Assembly: GCF_016862995.1 (NCBI RefSeq)
Contig: NZ_BOOA01000002.1
Span: 1-64,000 of the forward strand
Direction of reading: 5' to 3'
DNA length: 64,000 nucleotides
Source of the DNA: Acrocarpospora phusangensis
GTDB lineage: Bacteria; Actinomycetota; Actinomycetes; Streptosporangiales; Streptosporangiaceae
Part shown: positions 60,901-64,000 of the stretch, one piece after another
Position numbering within the stretch: position 1 is the stretch's first letter
How the letters are laid out: every line of letters begins with the position of its first letter
Notes under the pieces: generated by a model
The model's input: only the letters and a program-made list of their open reading frames with translations
Databases searched by the model: none
What the model was told of the DNA's origin: nothing
Position numbers and translations under genes: made by a program

Positions 60901-63414
60901 GACATCCTCAGCGACCACCCGGGCCCACCCACCGACCTCGACGCAACCCGCCCGGCTCTCCCAGACGCCAACGACCTCCGCGACAACCCCAGAATCAGCA
61001 ACCCGGACGCGGGCAGGTGGGAGTCCCGGCCGGACGCCTCAGAGAGCAGACCGGACTCGGGTAGGTCGGAGTCCCGGCCGGATGTGTCGGAGAGCAGGCC
61101 CGACGCGGGTAAGCCGGATGCCGGTAAGTCCGGGTCCGACGGCGATGGACGCGGGCAGCCCGGCGGGGTGGATTCGCGTACCCCCGGCGGTGCTGAGCAG
61201 GACATCACTCGTCCCGACACCGGTGAGGTAGGAACCGGTCAAGCCGGAAACGAAAGCGCGGACAGGGACGATTCGCCGACCAGGCCGCGGATCACGCTGC
61301 CCGATTCCGCCTGGCCCGATCAGAAGGGCGACCCGAAGGCGCAGTCCGGCGACTCCAAATCCGGAGCGTCCGCGGAGTCTTCGACCGGCGACTCCAGGTC
61401 CTCGGGCGACGTGGCCGCAGAATCCGGGAAGAGCCTGGCTGAATCGAAATCTTCTGGCGATCGCTTCGACGAAGGGGCAGAGCGGGATAACTCTCCGACC
61501 CGGCCAGCGGGCGTCGATGGCGGGGCCGTACAAGATGTGCCGGCTGTGGATGCGGTCGCTGAGCCTGAGGAGGCTGCGGCGGGGCTGGATCTGGTCGATT
61601 ATCTGGCCGGTGCGTCCCTGCTGTCGGCTGGGTTGCTCGCGTTGCTGGGGCGTAGGCGCCGGGAACAGTTGTGGCGGCGCGCTTTTGGGTATCGCGTGGT
61701 GCGTCCGCGTGGTGACGCGGCCAGTGCTGAAGTCGCGATCCGGATCGGCTCCGATGCGCCCGGCAGCAGGATGCTGGACTCCGGTTTGCGGTTGCTCGGG
61801 CGTTTGCTGGCCGACGCCGATCGACGCCCGCCGGCGATCTACGGCGTGCATCTGTCCAGCCGCAGCATGGACCTGTGGATCCACCCCCCGGACCGCAACG
61901 CCCCCGAACCCTGGGAGGTCGCCGACGACGGCCAGGTCTGGCGGCTGGCGGCGCACGAGGGACGCCGCATCGACGAGAACACGATGAGCGACGTCCCCGC
62001 GCCGTACCCGGGCTTGGTGTCGCTCGGGACGGGAGGCGGTGGGCGTGTGCTCATCGACCTGGAGGCCGCGCACGGGGTGATCTCCATGACGGGTCCCAAC
62101 ACGCTGGCGGCCCTGTCCGCGCTCGCCGTGGAGCTGGCCACCAACCGTTGGTCGGACCAGATGCGCATCACCCTTGTCGGGTTCGGTGAGGAACTCTCCC
62201 TGATCGCCCCCGATCGTGTACGCGTGGCCGCCAGCCTCGCCGAAGTCCTTCCCGAACTCGAGGAACAAGCCCAGGACCAGCCCGGCGACGTGCTCACCGG
62301 GCGCATCCACGGGCGGGCCCACGACCCGGCCTGGCCGCCGCACTACCTGCTGTCGGCCATCCAGCCCACTGCCGAGGAGGCGCGCAGGCTGGCCCTGCTC
62401 AGTAAGGGGACAAGGACGGCCTCCGGGTTCGTCGTCGCGGGAGCCGTACCGCACGCGACCTGGACGTGGGAGATCACCGAGGACGGGCGGGCGCTGGTGG
62501 AGACGCTCGGGTTCGACGTGGACGCGCAGTTGCTGCCGCGGCGGCACTACCAGGCGGTCGTGGATCTGTTCCGGACGGCTGGGCGGACCGAGGGGGAGCC
62601 CCGGTCCGAGTCGTGGCAGGACCCGCGGGAGCCGTACCGAGCGGATATGCCGCCCGCGATCGAGGTGCGCATTCTCGGTCCGATCGAGATCAGTCCGGTG
62701 AACATGCTGGAGGAGGGTCGCGCGTCGCTCGCGCAGGAGTTGGTGGTCTACCTGGCCACCCATCCGGGCGGCGTGCATCCAGTGGTGCTCGGCGGCGTGC
62801 TGTGGCCGCGCGGGGTGCAGCCGATGGTCAGGGACGCCACGATCGCCCGGGTCGCGCAGTGGCTGGGCAAGGACTCCCGGGGACGTTCCTACCTCTACAC
62901 CGACGAGTCGGGGCGGCTGCGGCTCAGCCCGGAGGTGCGCACCGACTGGGACCTGTTCCGCGATCTCGTACGCCGCGGGGACGCCGCCTCCCTGGAACGC
63001 GCCCTCGGCCTGGTCCGCGGGCCCCTGCTCAACGCCCGCCCGGGAAACCGGTACGCCTGGCTGGCCGCCGACTCGCTGGAGTACGACGTGACCGCCGCCG
63101 TGGCCGACGCCGCGCACCGGGTGTGCGAGACCCGGCTGGACCGCCGCGAACCGGACATGGCGGTGGCCGCCGCCAGGGCGGGGCTGCTGCTGGCCCCCGA
63201 CGACGAGGCGCTCTGGCGTGACCTGCTCCGCGCCGCGCACGCCACCGGCGACCACGCCCGGCTGCGTGCCGTTGTCGACGCCCTGCACCGGAGGGCGGCG
63301 TCGCACCCGTACGGCGGCGGCATGGCCCCCCAGACGGAGGCGCTGATCGACGAGCTGTTCCCGGCCTGGCGCCGGACCACCGCACCGGATCTGCGCGCTC
63401 CGCGACTGGCCTGA
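57925..63414 (+). CDS. giant membrane protein with LysM and BTAD/SARP-like domains
   Basis: 1829-aa protein of the Tad locus. Residues 1-730 are disordered: Pro/Ala repeats (AIPAQPPASPTAIPTQPP), Gln/Gly/Ser/Arg repeats, and 13-residue repeats (about 562-690, FGSGSGVRERDRE). Three TM helices (about 757-790, 807-835, 855-880). A LysM domain (about 915-975) has HESLWEIAEKCLGDGRRYPE. An acidic linker and TM4 (about 1222-1240, ending GRRRREQLWRR) lead to a domain with FDVDAQLLPRRHYQ. A winged-helix + BTAD module (about 1577-1815) starts IEVRILGPIEISPV. So one end faces peptidoglycan, the other a SARP-like cytoplasmic module. GGGGAGG precedes the ATG. Confidence 0.85.
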   Translation: MPTNPTPHTPSDPPIPPQRPIPRSGEPGDVPVAGFPKPFLATHTLTTSTQTQPPAIPPQPAAASTAIPAQPPPAPTAIPAQPSASPTAIPTQPPASPTAIPAQPPGISAVIPAQSTGSPPQTDAHPARPEARSVPAATPTPKTDWVRAWYADRKTAPSPDDHHPPHPTHGRPLTDPFSSPKPWNSLKDHRVTSLPTPPQPANPPGDPTPHATPDDHPANGHQTGPSPTSYGDQLVAGSPMVPRPGYPAEASSSAAPTRDRHTGASSNRRPEGTSSQNPSRGHGQGIEQGPDQGRVQEQGRVQSWGQEQGRVLSQGPSPDPGHGQSQSRGQSQSQGQSRGQGQGSRRSQGYGQDQEPWKRGRESFEEQDGRASGDINGEDSPIRRYARGSQVDRAVRGYAEDRGSSPRPWPGAGADGSRQSHDSVRDRGDLGPAGDRPTSAFAGDQRVPDSRQNQPFPRPTGIPQAGGSARGRQGAGSPGWPRRDEPTWDASSDEALQRARGGRSLGGRLPEESAVRQQERGDLAGDRTSGFPAETGKRAGQGAGERSREFPSGPGVEERNRRFSSDFEAGEPDRGFASGSAAEKRDRGFLSGSGPEERDRGFRSDSEARERDRGFRSGSGAAERDREFGSGSGVRERDREFGSGSGVTGRDREFGSGSGVRERDREFGSGSGAGERDRGFASGSGARERGAGSSAGRGQRGRGGGRRERELGLPGGRPSREEIQERRRGAQRLAVQGEVGRRAVRGRGEPGRIPRRRTVGDVFAGLAALVALAALVGGVPFGLIRLAGPPVPEGLFDLDVFTSQVGPETIIAVLVLLVWLAWLQLVICVIVEVYAAIRRIGMPARVPLAGGTQALANRLVGAVLVLFTATAVAVPFARVATAPPIQSHLTAQTTPVLAPAAEDRPALQPREVKKVYVVQPPHGRHHESLWEIAEKCLGDGRRYPEIYQLNQHKEQPDGSRLHMADLIRPGWVLDMPDDARNVHIVSADDNRRDILSDHPGPPTDLDATRPALPDANDLRDNPRISNPDAGRWESRPDASESRPDSGRSESRPDVSESRPDAGKPDAGKSGSDGDGRGQPGGVDSRTPGGAEQDITRPDTGEVGTGQAGNESADRDDSPTRPRITLPDSAWPDQKGDPKAQSGDSKSGASAESSTGDSRSSGDVAAESGKSLAESKSSGDRFDEGAERDNSPTRPAGVDGGAVQDVPAVDAVAEPEEAAAGLDLVDYLAGASLLSAGLLALLGRRRREQLWRRAFGYRVVRPRGDAASAEVAIRIGSDAPGSRMLDSGLRLLGRLLADADRRPPAIYGVHLSSRSMDLWIHPPDRNAPEPWEVADDGQVWRLAAHEGRRIDENTMSDVPAPYPGLVSLGTGGGGRVLIDLEAAHGVISMTGPNTLAALSALAVELATNRWSDQMRITLVGFGEELSLIAPDRVRVAASLAEVLPELEEQAQDQPGDVLTGRIHGRAHDPAWPPHYLLSAIQPTAEEARRLALLSKGTRTASGFVVAGAVPHATWTWEITEDGRALVETLGFDVDAQLLPRRHYQAVVDLFRTAGRTEGEPRSESWQDPREPYRADMPPAIEVRILGPIEISPVNMLEEGRASLAQELVVYLATHPGGVHPVVLGGVLWPRGVQPMVRDATIARVAQWLGKDSRGRSYLYTDESGRLRLSPEVRTDWDLFRDLVRRGDAASLERALGLVRGPLLNARPGNRYAWLAADSLEYDVTAAVADAAHRVCETRLDRREPDMAVAAARAGLLLAPDDEALWRDLLRAAHATGDHARLRAVVDALHRRAASHPYGGGMAPQTEALIDELFPAWRRTTAPDLRAPRLA
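58780..58985. repeat. Gln/Gly/Ser coding repeats in the LysM-BTAD gene
   Basis: Short units of GGCCAGAGC(C/G) type code for GQSQSRGQSQSQGQSRGQGQ and similar. In frame with the gene. Confidence 0.8.
59611..60000. repeat. 39-bp (13-aa) tandem repeats in the LysM-BTAD gene
   Basis: About ten in-frame units from FSSDFEAGEPDRG to FASGSGARERG, consensus F(G/R)SGSG(V/A)RERDR(E/G). Some neighbouring units are nearly identical in DNA, indicating recent duplication. Confidence 0.88.
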
Positions 63415-63508
63415 GGAGGACCCCGAAATGCGCCATGCCGAAACCCGCATAACGGTGGATCCACCCCGGTCCGCGTCATTACCGTCCGATCGACGCACGG
63501 GAGGACGA

Positions 63509-64000
63509 GTGACCATCGCGAGAGCGGCGCTGCTGGTCCTGGTGCTTTCCGCGTGCGGCGCGCCCGCCGGGCGGGAGTTCGTGCCGGGCGGCGGAGCGGC
63601 CACCGCGAAGGCCGCTCCCGCCGCGTCGTCCGCGCCCGCGCCCGGCGTGGAGACGGTCACGGCCGCGCCGGGCCTGAAGGTCACGATCGAATGGCCGTCC
63701 GAACGGAACGTCATGGTCAAGGCGTTCACCGACAGCTTCGTCGGCCAGTGGCGCGCGGTCGGCACGGACGGCGAGGACGAGTCCTACCTGGAGGGCGTCG
63801 AGGAGCCCGCCAACCGGGACGCCTACCGCTGGGTCAGGAGCTTCCTGGCCGAGAAGCAGTCCGCGCAGGGCACGGCCAAGCTGTACGCGCTCCGGGTCGC
63901 CTCGGTGACCGGGCGGGGTGCGGAGATCAACGCGTGCGTCGACACCTCCGGCATCAGGGTCACCGATGCCGCGGGTGACCCGGTGGCCGACCAGCCGCCG
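63509..64000 (+). CDS. lipoprotein of the Tad locus (partial, cut by window end)
   Basis: 164 codons are present with no stop before the window edge. GTG at 63509 has GGGAGG 4 nt upstream. The signal peptide ends in the lipobox LVLSAC (Cys16); an Ala/Pro/Ser linker follows and then a beta-type domain beginning GLKVTIEWPSERNVMVKAF. Later SYLEGVEEPANRDAYRWVRS and INACVDTSGIRV. The protein continues outside the window. It begins 94 nt after the LysM-BTAD stop and may be part of the operon. Function unknown; an extracellular partner of the pilus is inferred from place only. Confidence 0.8.
   Translation, partial: MTIARAALLVLVLSACGAPAGREFVPGGGAATAKAAPAASSAPAPGVETVTAAPGLKVTIEWPSERNVMVKAFTDSFVGQWRAVGTDGEDESYLEGVEEPANRDAYRWVRSFLAEKQSAQGTAKLYALRVASVTGRGAEINACVDTSGIRVTDAAGDPVADQPP

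Overview
This is a GC-rich actinobacterial chromosome segment. Codon usage is strongly GC3-biased, GTG and TTG starts are common, several promoters look leaderless (TANNNT 6-8 nt before the start codon), and there are WXG100, EccC and Tad/Flp pilus genes. The dimeric NADP isocitrate dehydrogenase and the gene content fit Streptosporangiales (Nonomuraea/Streptosporangium-like). That placement is inference; no rRNA or other taxonomic marker is present. From 1 to about 43 kb the gene order resembles, from memory, the Mycobacterium tuberculosis region icd1-trpS-YihY-dacB1 ... cdd-deoA-add-pmmB-deoD-GGCT-lpdA-accA3, so this part is conserved core.

Layout. 0-9 kb: the end of sucD, a DUF6350 membrane protein, purN (apparently a CTG start), purH and folD, an FHA-HTH regulator, citrate synthase, a DUF3017 protein and icd. 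This links the TCA cycle, purine synthesis and C1 folate. 9-14 kb: VOC protein, Rrf2 regulator, HxlR regulator with a divergent cupin, a Ser/Thr kinase fused to a periplasmic solute-binding domain, and a secreted DUF11-like protein. 14-22 kb: galE, a CNNM/CorC-type protein, trpS, a YihY protein, a D-Ala-D-Ala carboxypeptidase, a GCS2 ligase and an M20 amidohydrolase. 22-38 kb: a nucleoside salvage block made of a BMP-family ABC importer with cdd and deoA, then add, PNP and a phosphohexomutase that probably acts as phosphopentomutase. It is interrupted by a MarR-MFS pair with a clear shared operator and followed by a GGCT-like protein and a flavoprotein reductase. 38-43 kb: two membrane proteins sharing one cytoplasmic tail domain (a pentapeptide-repeat protein and a Gly/Trp-tailed protein), and a biotin-dependent acyl-CoA carboxylase alpha subunit.

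43-64 kb is the accessory part. A lone WXG100 gene converges on a 1846-aa EccC/EssC-type ATPase; tandem 92-bp hairpin repeats lie between them. The ATPase has a low-complexity insert inside its FHA domain, a 12-aa repeat linker between ATPase domains 1 and 2, and arginine in place of the P-loop lysine in domains 2 and 3. Upstream of it is a 1.95-kb gene-free stretch with a same-strand cluster of DnaA-box-like nonamers, a 29-copy heptanucleotide array with related 14- and 39-bp arrays, and an AT-rich leader. That leader feeds a Tad/Flp pilus operon: SAF/CpaB, CpaE-like with no P-loop lysine, CpaF, TadB, TadC, Flp pilin, two TadE, TadG-like, a 1829-aa membrane LysM-BTAD protein and a lipoprotein cut by the window end. 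The operon genes mostly overlap or abut.

No tRNA, rRNA, CRISPR array, transposase or phage gene was seen.
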